Below, piece by piece: positions 21,450 to 32,337 of a DNA stretch of 64,000 nt. The notes under the pieces were generated by a model that did not search any database, was not told the origin of the DNA, and saw nothing but the letters and a program-made list of their open reading frames with translations. Each line of letters begins with the position of its first letter. The first letter of the stretch is position 1. The translations under genes were made by a program, and so were the position numbers. The stretch comes from Erodium maritimum (lineage: Eukaryota > Streptophyta > Magnoliopsida > Geraniales > Geraniaceae), in NCBI GenBank assembly GCA_963921825.1, contig OY997589.1, forward strand, positions 83,932,523 through 83,996,522, written 5' to 3'.

Positions 21450-22300
21450 CACGAAACAATGAGCAGTTACTTAAATTTGGAAACGAGTCGGAGAAGAAGA
21501 AGGTGGGTTTGTTTCTGTGTGCTCGGTTCAGAATAGGAAGGTGTACACTTTGAATCTCGTCCGTTGATTCTGAAACGTAAGGTCTGGATCATTGACCTAG
21601 CTTGGTAAATGCTTTATGAGTTGACTAATTAACACATCATACAGTTGTTATTGATTGTATTAATTTAATTAATTATTTTAAATTCTATTAGGAATATGGT
21701 TATGAATTTTAGTAGTATTGTGTTAAAATTACAAACAAAAATAAGGACCAGCTTGGTAATTGCATTATTTGCTGACTAGATAACACTTCACCCAATTTAT
21801 TATCATGGATAATTATAAAAAAATAATTTAAGGGTAGAAAAATAACAAAATAAATATTTAGAGTTTTTTCTGTTTATTATTTTTTAAACATAAATTATCA
21901 GGGTAGAATCCTTATTTTTATACAAATAACAATAAAACTACAAGTTCAATATTTTTTTTGTAATTATAAAAAAATGACTATAAGTTGTGAAAACATTTTA
22001 TATATTTTTGTAATTATCTCTGTTAATAATTTAAATGGCCAATTTAATTCAATAACAGAAATATGCATTTTGATTAATTTGATGATTAAGTTAATGTATT
22101 TAAACTATTAACAAAAATAAGGCTTAGCTTGGTAATTGCTTTATGAGTTGACTGTATATTACTTCACACAATTGTTATGAGTTGTATTAATCAAGTTGTT
22201 ACTTTACATTCTAGGATACATATATATAAATGTCGATTATTAAGTAGTTACTTTACTTCACCAGTTTGTCGTCTTTATTGGTCCGGGATCCTCTTCGAAG
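21450..22300. other. Upstream region of chorismate mutase with an eroded family A element
   Basis: AT-rich, with no gene. 21806-22021 (ATGGATAATTATAAAAAAAT ... TGTAATTATCTC) is a strongly diverged family A copy. TTGGTAATTGC(A/T)TTAT plus TTGACTA recur at about 21750 and 22128, suggesting a small duplication. Confidence 0.5.
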
Positions 22301-22309
22301 AAAGACTCA

Positions 22310-23930
22310 CATGTCTGAACCGAAGAGGAAAGAACCGAGGTAGAAGGAACTAGAGGCCCTTTGCGAGAGGGTCTGGCTTCCCAATGATGACCATGTTCCT
22401 GTGATTCTGGCGCTGCTCTCACCATTGCTGGGTATGATCCACCGTCGTAGGTCCTTCAAACCGAAAGAAGTCGGCTCCAACTCGAACGCTTCAATTCAAC
22501 TGTGGTCTCTAGACTCCCATCTGATCAGCCTCCAAGATGGTCTCTCGGCCTGCTCCTTAGAGGAGGAAGACGAAGTAACGGTGGAGGTTCTGTATGCGCC
22601 AGTGAGTCCATCGATCCTGACTCGACAACAATATGCCATGATGGGAAAACTGTGGACCTCCAAGTCACCCCGTAAGGAGGTATTCTCAAGATCATCACTA
22701 AGGCGTGGGGGAAGTCGGTCGAAGGTCTGGTCATCAAGGATATCGACCCGAGGATCTTCGGGTTTTATTTTGAAACAGAGACCACTCGTGCACGGGTTCG
22801 AGGGAATGAGCTGTGGTGTTTCGATGGACGACCACTTCTATTGAGTGATCTGAACCCGTTGGCTAAGGAGCTTCCCACTCTGGATCGGCTTTAATTATGA
22901 GTACATGCCCATGGACTTCCCCCGTTGGTACGGACCAAGACCACAGGAGACGATCGGTTCGACTTTGGAACTGAGTGTTGATGTCTCATGCGAGCGATGG
23001 GGCACCTGTTGGGGTGGAACAGTGAAGGTCAGATTCTGGCACCTTGTGGAGCGCTCTTCGCCGACAGCTTCTGGTTCGTTTTTGGGAATTCCCCGACCCG
23101 ATTCGTGTCACACTTACTTATACAAAACAACAGTGTTTTGTTTCAATTGTGGTATGATTGGTCACATGGTGGCCGAATGCGACCGGGATGTGGTGGGTAT
23201 TCCACGGTTCGACTCCTCTATCCTGGAGCTCCAGAAGGACCGTTTGACCAGGACTTATGCAACAGTTTGGGACGGTCAGGCGTCCCGAAAATCGATATCC
23301 TCTACTTCTACACCTAAGGGTCCATTGTCTCGCGGCAGGGGTCCGATAGTATCCTCGGCTACTGCACCTAACGGTGCGTGCCCTCAGAGTGTCGTCCAGA
23401 CCCGCTTGGTCGATCCGGGCTAGAAGAACTTGGTGATCGGTCAGCCCTCAGATGGTGGGAAAGCTGACACCCCGAACCTGCCTAGGCACATAGGTAGAAC
23501 TAGACTTGGAACTGGAGCTGAGTCTGGTATTGGAGCAGGAGCCGGGGGAGTAAAGAGGGGGTCCACTAGGGAATCCCAAAAAGATCAAGACAAGCAGCCC
23601 TGTATGGAGGAATGAAATGAATCCAGTGTTTTAGGGATTGCCCCTGGGAGGGTCCCTGGGAAGAGCTCTGTCTCTCTTAAAAACTGATGACGATAGGTTC
23701 GGTCGCACTCTACAGAGTATGCAACAACTAATCAATACCTTGAGTAGCAGTCATTGGTTTCTTTGTAGATTAGTTTATTTCAGTTCGTCTTTATGACACC
23801 TCAAATACCGCATGTGTCAGTTCATTTGTCTCAGAAATTAGATATAAAAAGAGTTTCGAAACTCGATACCATATAAGAACTCTTTTATTTTAATTAATAA
23901 TACATAAGTACTTTTTGGTTAAAAAAAATA
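22310..23930 (+). mobile_element. L1-type LINE with ORF1 remnant and no ORF2
   Basis: Plus-strand frames carry ORF1-like parts. An N-terminal DUF4283-type segment is spread over frames (KAWGKSVEGLVIKDIDPRIF, then GFYFETET, then RGNELWCFDGRPLLLSDLNP). A zinc knuckle, CFNCGMIGHMVAEC, falls near 23138-23180. A Ser/Pro/Gly-rich tail follows. There are several frameshifts. After ORF1 the sequence passes straight into a short 3' region ending with an A-rich tail near 23925. The reverse transcriptase/endonuclease ORF2 is absent, so the copy is internally deleted and would have needed help in trans. Confidence 0.75.
22905..23423 (+). pseudogene. LINE ORF1 zinc-knuckle segment
   Basis: The longest open piece of the LINE ORF1, 172 codons. 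It contains the CX2CX4HX4C RNA-binding knuckle CFNCGMIGHMVAEC and then a basic, Ser/Thr-rich tail. An overlapping frame (22988-23317) carries RAMGHLLGW, showing a frameshift within the original protein. Confidence 0.7.
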
Positions 23931-24466
23931 AACACCATAAAACAATTCTAGAACAACGAGTTAAAATTTTCTAATACAACATTTATCTTCCAAACCAGCT
24001 TAAATTTAAGTACAAAACTAAAGCTTGTTCAAGCTCAGACCGAGCTCAAGTAAGCAATTTTCCTTTTGAAGAGCGGAGCTCTCATAAATTAAATCTCTAG
24101 AACTGCTATTTCTTCTCCTGCATTTCCCCTTACTTTCCTTTCGTTTACACAAAATTCGTCGAATCCATTTCGCATCGCTCGCGGAGGAAAATCATTAGTG
24201 CTCTTGTTCAGAATCAGGAACGAGAAATTCGTATGGGTCTGATCGGATTTACTTGATCTCTTGTCATAGAGTTGAACTATCGTTAATCAATCTGCAGAAA
24301 CAAAAACAAAACTCATATGGGTCTGATCAGATTGACTTGAAATCTCGTTCTAGCATTGTACTGAGACTAATCAATCTGGTTCCAGTTACTGGGTATTTGT
24401 TTGATTTTATGGGTTTTCGTTTTCAGGGTGAAATTGAAATTACTGGGAAGGTTTTGAGGTTTGAGA
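23931..24466 (+). promoter_or_regulatory. Upstream and 5'-leader region of the zinc-finger gene
   Basis: Contains a pyrimidine-rich stretch at 24105-24150 suited to a transcription start. 24232-24300 and 24312-24380 form an imperfect direct repeat (TATGGGTCTGATC(G/A)GATT(T/G)ACTTGA, TAATCAATCTG). A TTTTCAG at 24420 could end a leader intron. Exact leader structure is inferred only. Confidence 0.4.
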
Positions 24467-26193
24467 ATGGTGGAAGAAACTGTGGAATCAAAAATGGGTA
24501 TGGAGCAGAAACCCCCAAAAATTATGTCTGTGGAGCTTGCTATTAGAAGAGAGTTTGCATATAGAGCAATGCTGGAGGATTTGGAGCTGCAAGCTCAAGA
24601 GGAATGTACTGTTGCAAAACCCTCCATCTCTGTGGCTTCCAAGGTGATGATCCTTGTGTCCTTCAACAAAATGACCTAATCTCCCTTACTGTATATGTTG
24701 TCTTGTGAATCTGGAAGCCTTTTTACGTGTTCGTTTTGAGCTCTATCGGTAGTGTATACTATGTTTGACATTTATCTAGCTTGTTTCTATTGCATAAATC
24801 ACATTGCATTGTGAGTTTTTTCATGTTATTGTGCTGCATCTATAGGCTAATAATGCTGAAGCAAGTCACTTATAACTTAAGAGCGTTTTTTAGCGGTTCG
24901 CGAGCATATGAATCGGCTTTGGAGGCCTGACATTCCGAGTCTACAGGCTCTGCTGCTTGCACACGACCCTTTTCCTAAATGCTAGTGGTTTAAATTTGAA
25001 TGTGTGTTGCTTTGACTTATTGCTACTTTTGCTTTTTGGTTATGATTATTTGTTCATGATGTTTTCGGTTCTGTGGATGAACTCCATTTTGGGATTTTGA
25101 GTTCTAATGCACTGAACAATTTTGCGAAAGAAGAAGCAATTTGGTCTTCATTCTTCTTTAGTAACTTACGAGCCATTTTGGCAGTTCTTGAGCCAATTAA
25201 CCGGTTTTGGAGGTTCTAGATTCTGAGGCTAAATTCGTTCTGTTGATGATTTTGTTGACAATTTTAGTCGAACATTGGTTGTTTTTACCACTCCTTTTCT
25301 TTGTTCTTTATGATCATTTGTGCATAGTGTTTCTGGTTTTGTGCATAAACCTAATTGGGGATTGGAGTTCTAGGCCTTGGGTCCATGAGACCAGGGTTCA
25401 AGTACCAGAGGTGTCTCTGAAGCTTTTTCTCTCCAATTTCGACTGGGCCTCTTTGGGCTTCTCCCAATTTCTGCTGGGCTTCTTTGATCTCTATCAATTC
25501 TACGTTGGGCCAAGTGGTAAAAATAGAGTTCCCTCCCAAGTCTTGATACATTTAAATAATTGTTGATAAGAAGGAAGATAAACTAATAATTTACATGTGA
25601 TGAACTTTGGCCCGCTATTTGCTTCTTGAGGCCTTACATATACAGTCTTGGCCTAAGCATACTGCAACATGAACATGTCCCATTTCAGATTTGGAGGATT
25701 AGAGGAATTAAGTAGAAATGTTCTGCACAATTCAGGTTCCAAATGTTACAAAGTACATAACATTTAGCAATGTCTCATGAGCTTTATGATCCATAGATAT
25801 TGATAGTACTTTTTTTTTTTTCTGAGACATTATGCTATGTAATTGTTTATGATTATGAACCACCTTCCTTCGCCTCTGCAGGGTCTATCTTCCACTCGGC
25901 CACCAGCACCGCCTCATTCTCGGCGTCCTCAGATGGTTTATCCGGGCAGCTTGGCCTGCACGGCCTGCATGGTGGATTTATCCACTGTTTCTGATCTCAT
26001 ACATCACTGTGGAAGTAAGAACCATAAACTCAAGATCATGGAGTTGAAGCAACAAGGAAGGGAAGTGAACAATCCATTTTTGTGCTCACTTTGTCAAGCT
26101 CCGAGCTCAGGTGTCTACCAGTTAGAGATGCATCTTATCGGGGCTAAACACGCTGCTCGCCTCAAAACAATCGGGCAATCGAGTAGAAATTAA
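24467..26193 (+). CDS. Small two-finger U1/matrin-type C2H2 zinc-finger protein
   Basis: Two exons, 24467-24643 and 25882-26193, in phase, 162 aa. Exon 1 codes VELAIRREFAYRAMLEDLEL, a charged N-terminal helix seen in plant proteins of this kind. Exon 2 codes a Pro/Ser/Arg-rich linker and then two fingers with wide Cys-His spacing: CTACMVDLSTV...HHCGSKNH and CSLCQAPSSGVYQLEMH...KH, near residues 85-110 and 130-155. The C-X2-C...H-X5-H spacing of the second is that of U1-like or matrin fingers that bind structured RNA. A nuclear RNA-binding role is an inference from the finger type. The intron carries a SINE. The gene could have a further upstream non-coding exon. Confidence 0.85.
25365..25566 (+). 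mobile_element. tRNA-related SINE, type 2 (zinc-finger gene intron)
   Basis: Has GGTCCATGAGACC then the B-box-like AGGGTTCAAGT, followed by GGGCCTCTTTGGGCTTCTC and a TTGGGCCAAGTGG block, ending near TTGATACATTTAAATAATTG. The relative at 40560-40830 shares all these blocks. Confidence 0.65.
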
Positions 26194-26364
26194 CGAAAAG
26201 CATTCCATCCAGGCGAGTATATTGTGTTTTTTTTTGGTAGATTCGGATAGGGAAGATCGTACTTTTGATGCCTAGTACTTGGTCTGATATTGGTTTTGGG
26301 GTGAAGTTTATATCCTTGCTTGTACATGAATCTTTTGGCTATTTGGTAACCTTTGGTTAAGTAT

Positions 26365-27191
26365 GAGATAATTGCAAAAATAGTAGCTTGAGGTATCCAG
26401 TATCCACTTGTTGCAACTTGTGGTATTTTCTTTGATAATTAAAAAAAAAGTGACACAAACTTGTTATTTTGTTGCATTCTATATAAGTTTATTTTAAGAT
26501 AACGAATTTACTCTTGAAAATTGAAATTTAAAAATAATTGTTATTATTAGAGATAACGTCGATTTCTAACCCAATCGAAAAAGTCATTTGTACATTCTAA
26601 CTGTACTCCACCTTTTATGGCAAATCCTAACATAAATGTGCTACACGTTTACAAAAAGTATCAATCACGTGTAAAATAATTATGAAAAAGGGGTTAGGAT
26701 TTGCAACCAAATACCACCTCCTTTCTGCTACTTTTTGTAACAAAATATCATCTTCATGTTAGGATTTGTAACAAAATATCACCTTTGTGTTAGGATCTGT
26801 CACAAAAGGTGGAGCACGGTTAGGATGTGCGAATGACCTTTCTAACTGGACTAGGAAATGACGTTTTCCCTTATTACTATTACAACAATATTAAAAAAAA
26901 AATTGAAAAATTGAAAGGGCACTCGTGCCTCTCTAGAGTAACTCCGCCCACGCTTTCCCCCACGACCCTATCTCGTTGCACCACTATCAAGTTCCAAATC
27001 ATTAGGTCTTTATCGGATTTAGAGTGTCTAGTCATCTCTATATCTTTCCAGTTTAGTTATAATTACGAGAAGAGGTGTCACGGGGAAATGAAAATTGTGC
27101 ATTCTTTTATATAAAAAAATTGACGTATTATATTTAAAAGGGTAGAATCGTCATTTTAAAACAAATAACCTTATGATTTTGCAATTATCCC
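26365..27191. mobile_element. Foldback element, family A, split by another insertion
   Basis: The left arm is 26365-26540 (GAGATAATTGCAAAAATAG ...). The matching right arm is 27134-27191 (AAAGGGTAGAATCGTCATTTT ... TTTTGCAATTATCCC). The 590 bases between them hold element J and unrelated sequence, so the family A copy was in place first. Confidence 0.65.
26550..26870. mobile_element. Foldback element, family J
   Basis: Left end AGATAACGTCGATTTCTAACC, right end GGACTAGGAAATGACGTTTTCCC. The internal GTACTCCACCTTTT and AAAAGGTGGAGCACGG are mirror copies, and GTTAGGATTTG(C/T)AACAAAATATCA is tandemly repeated. Confidence 0.65.
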
Positions 27192-27265
27192 AAATACAAA
27201 TTCCTAAGAATTGCAGTTCCTTCATCCACCGGAAACAACCACAGAGCTCCGACGAGAGCAAAAAA

Positions 27266-27931
27266 ATGATACGAAAACTCGCCTTCTCTCTTCCGAACGG
27301 ACCCATTGCTCGGTTCCTCCACAGCAACCTCCGACTCCGACTCCGATCTCTCACCGGCGTCGCATCCCACGAACAATCCTCCGATCATCCCGAATCTGAT
27401 ACACTCACAACAAGCCCCTGCTTCGCTCTACTGGGAATCTGCAGAAACGTCGATTCCCTCAAGCAAGTCCACGCCCTGCTCATCGTCCACGGCCTGATCG
27501 GCGACCCCAACTGCGACACCAGACTGGTGAGCCTCTATGGATCCTTCGGCTACATCAGCTCCGCTCGCTCGGTGTTCGATCGGATTCGAAACCCAGATGC
27601 GTCTTCGTGGAGAGCGATGCTCAGATGGTACTTTCTGAATGATATGTACAGCGACATTGTTCCGTTCTACAACTGTTCGAGGAAATGTCTCGTAGACTCC
27701 GACGGCGACGGCGACGACGGCGCCGTGCTCGCGATCGTGTTGAAGGCATGTTGCGCGTTGCGAGATGTTGACGAAGGAAGGAAGGTTCATTGCCGGATTT
27801 TGAAGTCCGGGACTTGGGATGGCTTCGTGTTGTCGAGTCTCGTGGATATGTATGTGGGGTGTGGAGAGGTTGATTGTTCTCGCAAGGTGTTCGATGAAAT
27901 GCCTCAGAGAGATCGACCGTTTCAGGGTTGA
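27266..27931 (+). pseudogene. Truncated pentatricopeptide-repeat (PPR) gene, 5' part only
   Basis: An open frame of 221 aa from the ATG at 27266. An Arg/Leu-rich, acid-poor leader (MIRKLAFSLPNGPIARFLHS) fits a mitochondrial or plastid presequence. It is followed by about 4-5 PPR-like units, with LLGICRNVDSLKQVHALLIV, RLVSLYGSFGYISSARSVFD, VLKACCALRDVDEGRKVHC and SLVDMYVGCGEVDCSRKVFD. Members of this PLS group usually run to 600-900 aa with E/DYW domains. Here the frame stops right after EMPQRD, and no further PPR sequence follows. It is probably a truncated, non-functional copy; a short expressed protein cannot be excluded. It lies tail-to-tail with ClpF. Confidence 0.85.
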
Positions 27932-28619
27932 GCAGACAAGCCTACAGGGTATAGACTAGTGGAAACTGATATTGAATTTGGAAAATGACGATTTTGTCCT
28001 TGGTTTTTCCAACTTTGAAAGAAGAAAATACTGAATTTTCATCATCTTAATATCCTCCATTTACGTATTTATAAGAGCACCCATAGTGGGGATCGGATTC
28101 AGTCTTGTCCTGATGCGCAGATCAAATTCGAATGTCGATCCGACTAAAATGGATACATGATCAGAGAAGATTTGTTGAGGGAGGAGAGATGGATAAGAGA
28201 GAATGGACATCACATATCCAACGAATCTAAGAGAGAGAATCGGCAATAGAAAGAAACAACGCCACCAAATCCTTTTTTTTCCTCTTTTGACATGCTATCG
28301 AATTCTAATCATTTTTGCAACATAATGTCATAATCTGAAAATTCATTTTGCTAACCAAGTTCATATCGTTTAGTGGACATAAAATTATTTGATCAATTCA
28401 ATTATGTCCGTATAATTGATTTCATATGGTTAGCTAGCTGCTTATGTTCGTAAATACAACTGTATATTTTTTATATTGCAATTACCGTCCTGTGAACTTT
28501 AGTATCAAACAATAAAAATACCCTATTTTCTTTCAAATTTATATAAATGTATTCAGAGTTCAGGTGCATTTTTGTCATTTCACTTGGTTGTCAGTATGCG
28601 AAAAGCACGTGTTCACTTT
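27932..28619. other. Interval between the PPR stub and ClpF
   Basis: No gene. It includes a MITE-like edge at about 28076 (AGAGCACCCATAGTGGGG) without a clear partner, and the T-rich end of the ClpF transcript region. Confidence 0.4.
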
Positions 28620-28706
28620 CCCGTCCAAAATCTACTGAAAACCCCTCACTTTTAAGAGGTGTTTTTAGAATCGGAGGCCATCGAGGGGATGTAAATAACG
28701 TTTTCC
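28620..28706. mobile_element. Foldback element, family E (copy 2), truncated, abutting the ClpF stop codon
   Basis: Ends GGGGATGTAAATAACGTTTTCCC at 28706, immediately before the minus-strand TAG of ClpF (28709-28707). The block CCCCTCAC(C/T)TTTAAGAGGTGTTTTT matches copy 4 at about 61805-61830. The left side is degraded. Confidence 0.65.
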
Positions 28707-31700
28707 CTAAGCATCATTTCCACCATCTTCCTCGTCCTCAGGATCAATGGGGATTTCATGTCTTGGCCTGTTATACTTCTCCCGGAGCTGCTTGATCGGT
28801 ATGTAATCTCCAGCTGCATCCATACCGTAGAATAGAAAGGATATATACGGATGATCTAACCTTTCCTGTACATAATCAACGACAAAACTTCATTACAGTT
28901 ATTGAAACAACCAAATATAGAACGAATAATGGTTGAAACTCGATCTTTAGTGTGTACCCACCAAGTCTGGTTCGTCAGGGGGTAGCAGATTCTCCTCAGG
29001 AACTGCAACACATGAAAGCCATTCAGCAAGCTTACGAATCAAAGCATGTATGAAATCGCTATAGTTCGATATGTTGTTCTCCAAGCCTATACTGGTTACA
29101 TTTTCTATTCATGTGAAAACTAATTGATATGGACGGATATTACTTAAATTTAACGAGTAATTAGATGAATCGCGTCCATTTACCATATGCGACTAGTATG
29201 TTGGGATCTGCATATACATCAACCAAAACCTGGAAAACAGAAAAATGAAGCAAACCCGATAAAGTGGCATGTAAGACGATAAAGTATTGGCATAATCTCA
29301 CAAAAAAGGTACACTAACATTGTCACATTGCTCACTGATTTTCAAATGTTCTCACGCTACTATACTGAGCTTTCAGATTTTCTTACTTCTTTCTAATTTG
29401 TAAAATGACAAAAATACCCTTCATTAGTTTCAGAAAGTTAAGTTTTTGTTACTGCTACAGCAAATTTTGCCTAAATTGTTGCAGGGGTATTTTAGTCATT
29501 TACTACCAAAACAGAGTGAAGTGAAAAATTGAAAGTTTAGTGTAGTTATGTGAGAATACAGATTCATCCTAAAGTATTCATACGAATATGCAAAAGCTAC
29601 TGCACTCGTACATTTGCCACTACTAGGAGGAATCAACACAAGATAACGTTGAAACGAAGCGAATCATCTTGCACTCTGAAGTTACAAAATCGATAATGAA
29701 GTTGGTGAAACCTGATAAAACGGTTGATTAGGACCTCGAGCCAACTTCTCAACCTGCGCTGTTTCCCTCCAAGAAGTTGATTCACAGCACACCGGATCCA
29801 TTCCACAAACCACAGCTCGATACCCTGAAATTCGAATTTGAACTTGGCTCTTGGATACCTGGTTTGAAATCCAAGCAGCAGTATCTCACTCCTTATTTCT
29901 TCACCTCCCAACTTCTGTCGGACATAGGGATGGCAAAACGCCCCGACCCCGACAGGGACCCGACGTCCCCGCCCCGTGCGGGGCGGTGATTTTTTAAGCG
30001 GGAAGATAAATGGGGATTTTGACGGGGAGCGGGGCAAGCACTCCCCGCCCCACAAGGCACCCCACACTATTAATTTAAAAAAAAAATCATCTTGTTTGAA
30101 GGACACATAATATCTTGTTTTTACATATGATATTTTCTTCTTTTTATTTTATATCTAAAAGATAGAAAACTTAGTTCGAATATGCCAAATAGTGATTTCT
30201 GCTTAATTCACCAACATATGAATATGCTATTAGTTTACCGGTTTTGCAAATACCATTATGGATGTCATGGGATGTTTGTTTTATATGCATGTTGTTTAAA
30301 ATTATGGATTGAGAAATGTGTGATGTTAAAATGGGCATTTTTGTCTTCGTGGGGTGATAACGGGGAGGGGAATCCCCGTTCCCCACGGGGCGAGAGCGGA
30401 CCAGGGTCAAGCGGGGCGGGGACGCGGACGGGGCGTGGTGTCCCCGCCCCATCCCTAAAGGGCCTCTCTCCCTTTTATTATCGGAAAGAAAACAGGAAAA
30501 TCCTACTCTTGCCTAGTCTAACCTTCACCCACACCTGCTCCTAAGCAGATGTACCCATTGGGGTTCGAACCTTTGACCTCAAAGAAGTGAAAGACTTCAT
30601 CGTTAGGCCAACCCAAGTTGGTAGTTGGGCCTCTCTCTATTCAGCCTTTGTTGGGCTTCTCTCAAGATAAGGGTTAAGTGGCAATATTTAGAGCTCACTT
30701 CTACATAGGCCTTAAGCCTAAGTCTTGCTTGATACATCAAACTTAAAAAGTTATTTCAGAATAAAAAAATATATATTTGGTGCTCCCTTACTTCTACATA
30801 AGGAAGGTCTTGAGCCAAATAAGCTTTGATACACCTGATTTAGTCGATAAAAAAAACAAGAAATCCTATATAGCACAGATAAAAGGGATCTCATACCAAA
30901 CTTCTTATGCCTCACTTTCTGGCCCAAGCGAATGGCATACTGTGCATTTTCATACACTAGAGCTTTTGCCGACGCTTCCAGAGACTCTGCTTCTAATTTG
31001 GAAATTTTGTCCCGCAATTCGGCTGCCAAAGCATAATTCTCATTTTCAACTGCATTTTGTAAGTCAGCGCTGCAACAAAGGTGAATATATCATTTATTAT
31101 TGAATATATAATTTTCCTTTTCAAAAAGAATAAAGGAAAAACATAATTTACACAACCACTTTGACCTTTTGTTGTGAATAACACATCGTAATGGTCAGTG
31201 TGTATCAATAACACAACGTCACCTTCCTCTATCATCAAAAACCCACTGAAAATGTGGGTTTTGAATATATAAAAAAAAAAAAACTGTTTCAGGCTGAAAC
31301 AGGCCGGTTTTTCAGCCGAAAACCCGAGTTGTCAGTGTGTTTTTGATGATAGCGAAAGGTGACAGTGTGTTATTGATAAACAAAGGTTGAAGTGGGTGTG
31401 TCAATGAAGTCACCCCCAAAATAAACACTAACACCTAAACTGAGAAAAATAATAACATGCTGTGGATATACCGTAGACGTATGATGCTTATAGCCTTATC
31501 TTGAGCATCACTTTTTGACGATGAACCCTTCTTTGCTTCTCTTTGTCTGATGACTTCCGCTTCAACCTTTCAAGAAGAACGCTAATTAGCATGCCTTTAA
31601 GTGCAAATACCAGAATAAAACACAATACTACTCTTTTTTTTATCGGAAAGAAAACAAGGAAATCCTACTCTAGCCTAGACTAACCTCCACCCGCACCTGC

Positions 31701-32315
31701 TCCCAAGCAGGTGTTCAATGGGGTTCAAACCTGTGACCTCAAGGAGGTGAGAGAGCTCTCTTCACCATTAGGCCAACCCAAGAAAGGGGGAAAAACACAG
31801 TGCTTCTTAAGGGGTACATGAATGAGAAAACTCGAAACCTAACCTCAGTAAGTTTGTTTCGGAGTTGCTGAGCAATTTCATACTGATCCATATTCAGAGC
31901 ACACTGCAATTCGATAATATCAACCAATCAACACTTCGACGAGTAAAAAAAAGGATATAAAGTTAAATAAATAGATAAAAAAAAAGTCAATCTTTAGAAC
32001 CTGAACACGAGTAGCCAAATCGAGCTGGAAAAAGAAAATCAAAATATCCTCATTAGCAGTCTCACTACGCTCTGAGGTTGCATCCAAGCTCTGCTCACTA
32101 CCGCCTCTAAAAAGCCATCCAGCTTGAACTCTGGTGTTTGTTTTTCTCAATTGATTCGAATTACCAGTCAAGCATAAGCTTTGCATGCAATGGTGCCATG
32201 AAGCTATCGGGACTTTCTTTATCAGCTTGAAATGTGTGTTCCAAGAAGGGATTGACCCATAAACCCCGTTGTTACCGGAGGTTGTAAGAGTGCTTAATGA
32301 CAAACCTCGTACCAT
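28707..32315 (-). CDS. CLPF: ClpF-like chloroplast Clp protease adaptor (UVR motif + YccV/HspQ domain)
   Basis: Eight coding exons: 32315-32001, 31903-31844, 31566-31472, 31069-30897, 29824-29712, 29229-29184, 29002-28962, 28865-28707. They sum to 1002 nt and give 333 aa. The N-terminal 80-90 aa are Ser/Thr/Arg-rich and fit a transit peptide. Residues about 106-125 (NMDQYEIAQQLRNKLTE) and 160-186 (NAVENENYALAAELRDKISK) are UVR-like helices. From about 195 to 320 lies a YccV/hemimethylated-DNA-binding-like domain (AIRLGQKVRHKKFGYRAVVC, ADPNILVAYVPEENL, LDHPYISFLFYGMDAAGDY). In Arabidopsis, ClpF pairs with ClpS1 to deliver substrates such as glutamyl-tRNA reductase to the stromal Clp protease. 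A canonical leader intron lies upstream, and introns 2-5 carry SINEs and MITEs. Confidence 0.93.
29289..29568. mobile_element. Foldback element, family K (ClpF intron 5)
   Basis: The left end CATAATCTCACAAAAAAGG is mirrored by TAGTTATGTGAGAATACAG. Inside, TTGTAAAATGACAAAAATACC and GGTATTTTAGTCATTTAC are inverted copies. Confidence 0.6.
29925..30457. mobile_element. GC-ended terminal-inverted-repeat element (ClpF intron 4), hAT-like
   Basis: The left end TAGGGATGGCAAAACGCCCCG and GC-rich GGGGCGGTG blocks are mirrored on the right by CGGGGCGTGGTGTCCCCGCCCCATCCCTA, over an AT-rich centre. The AGGGATGGCAAAAC / CCCATCCCT ends are typical of a widespread plant hAT-derived MITE group. I see no transposase. 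Confidence 0.75.
30474..30622 (-). mobile_element. tRNA-derived SINE, type 1 (ClpF intron 4)
   Basis: On the minus strand the A-box-like TTGGCCTAACGATG is followed by the B box GGTTCGAACCCC, then GAGCAGGTG, CTAGGCAAGAGTAGG and the 3' end TTTCTTTCCGATAATAAAA. Nearly full length. Confidence 0.8.
30625..30858 (+). mobile_element. tRNA-related SINE, type 2, 3' part (ClpF intron 4)
   Basis: Blocks TTGGGCCTCTCTCTATTC, GATACATCAAACTTAAAAAG, GGTGCTCCCTTAC, GGTCTTGAGCC and the end TTAGTCGATAAAAAAAAC. The same order occurs at 42070-42285. Confidence 0.6.
31134..31416. mobile_element. Foldback element, family E (copy 3, ClpF intron 3)
   Basis: Left end GGAAAAACATAATTTACAC, right end GTGTCAATGAAGTCACCCCC. 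The core contains CTGAAACAGGCCGG and two mirrored GTGTTTTTGATGATAGCGAAAGG blocks. Confidence 0.7.
31632..31790 (-). mobile_element. tRNA-derived SINE, type 1, full length (ClpF intron 2)
   Basis: The minus strand shows TTGGCCTAATGGTG (A box), AGGTTTGAACCCC (B box), an internal hairpin ACCTGCTTGGGAGCAGGT and the tail TTTCTTTCCGATAAAAAAA. This is the best complete copy in the window. Confidence 0.85.
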
Positions 32316-32337
32316 TTCCCCCCTTCTCCACTTTTAA

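Noticed and set aside
24253..24546. A longer upstream start for the zinc-finger protein in another frame
   Set aside because: That frame does not connect to the zinc-finger exon. The ATG at 24467 gives phase agreement and a family-like N-terminal helix.
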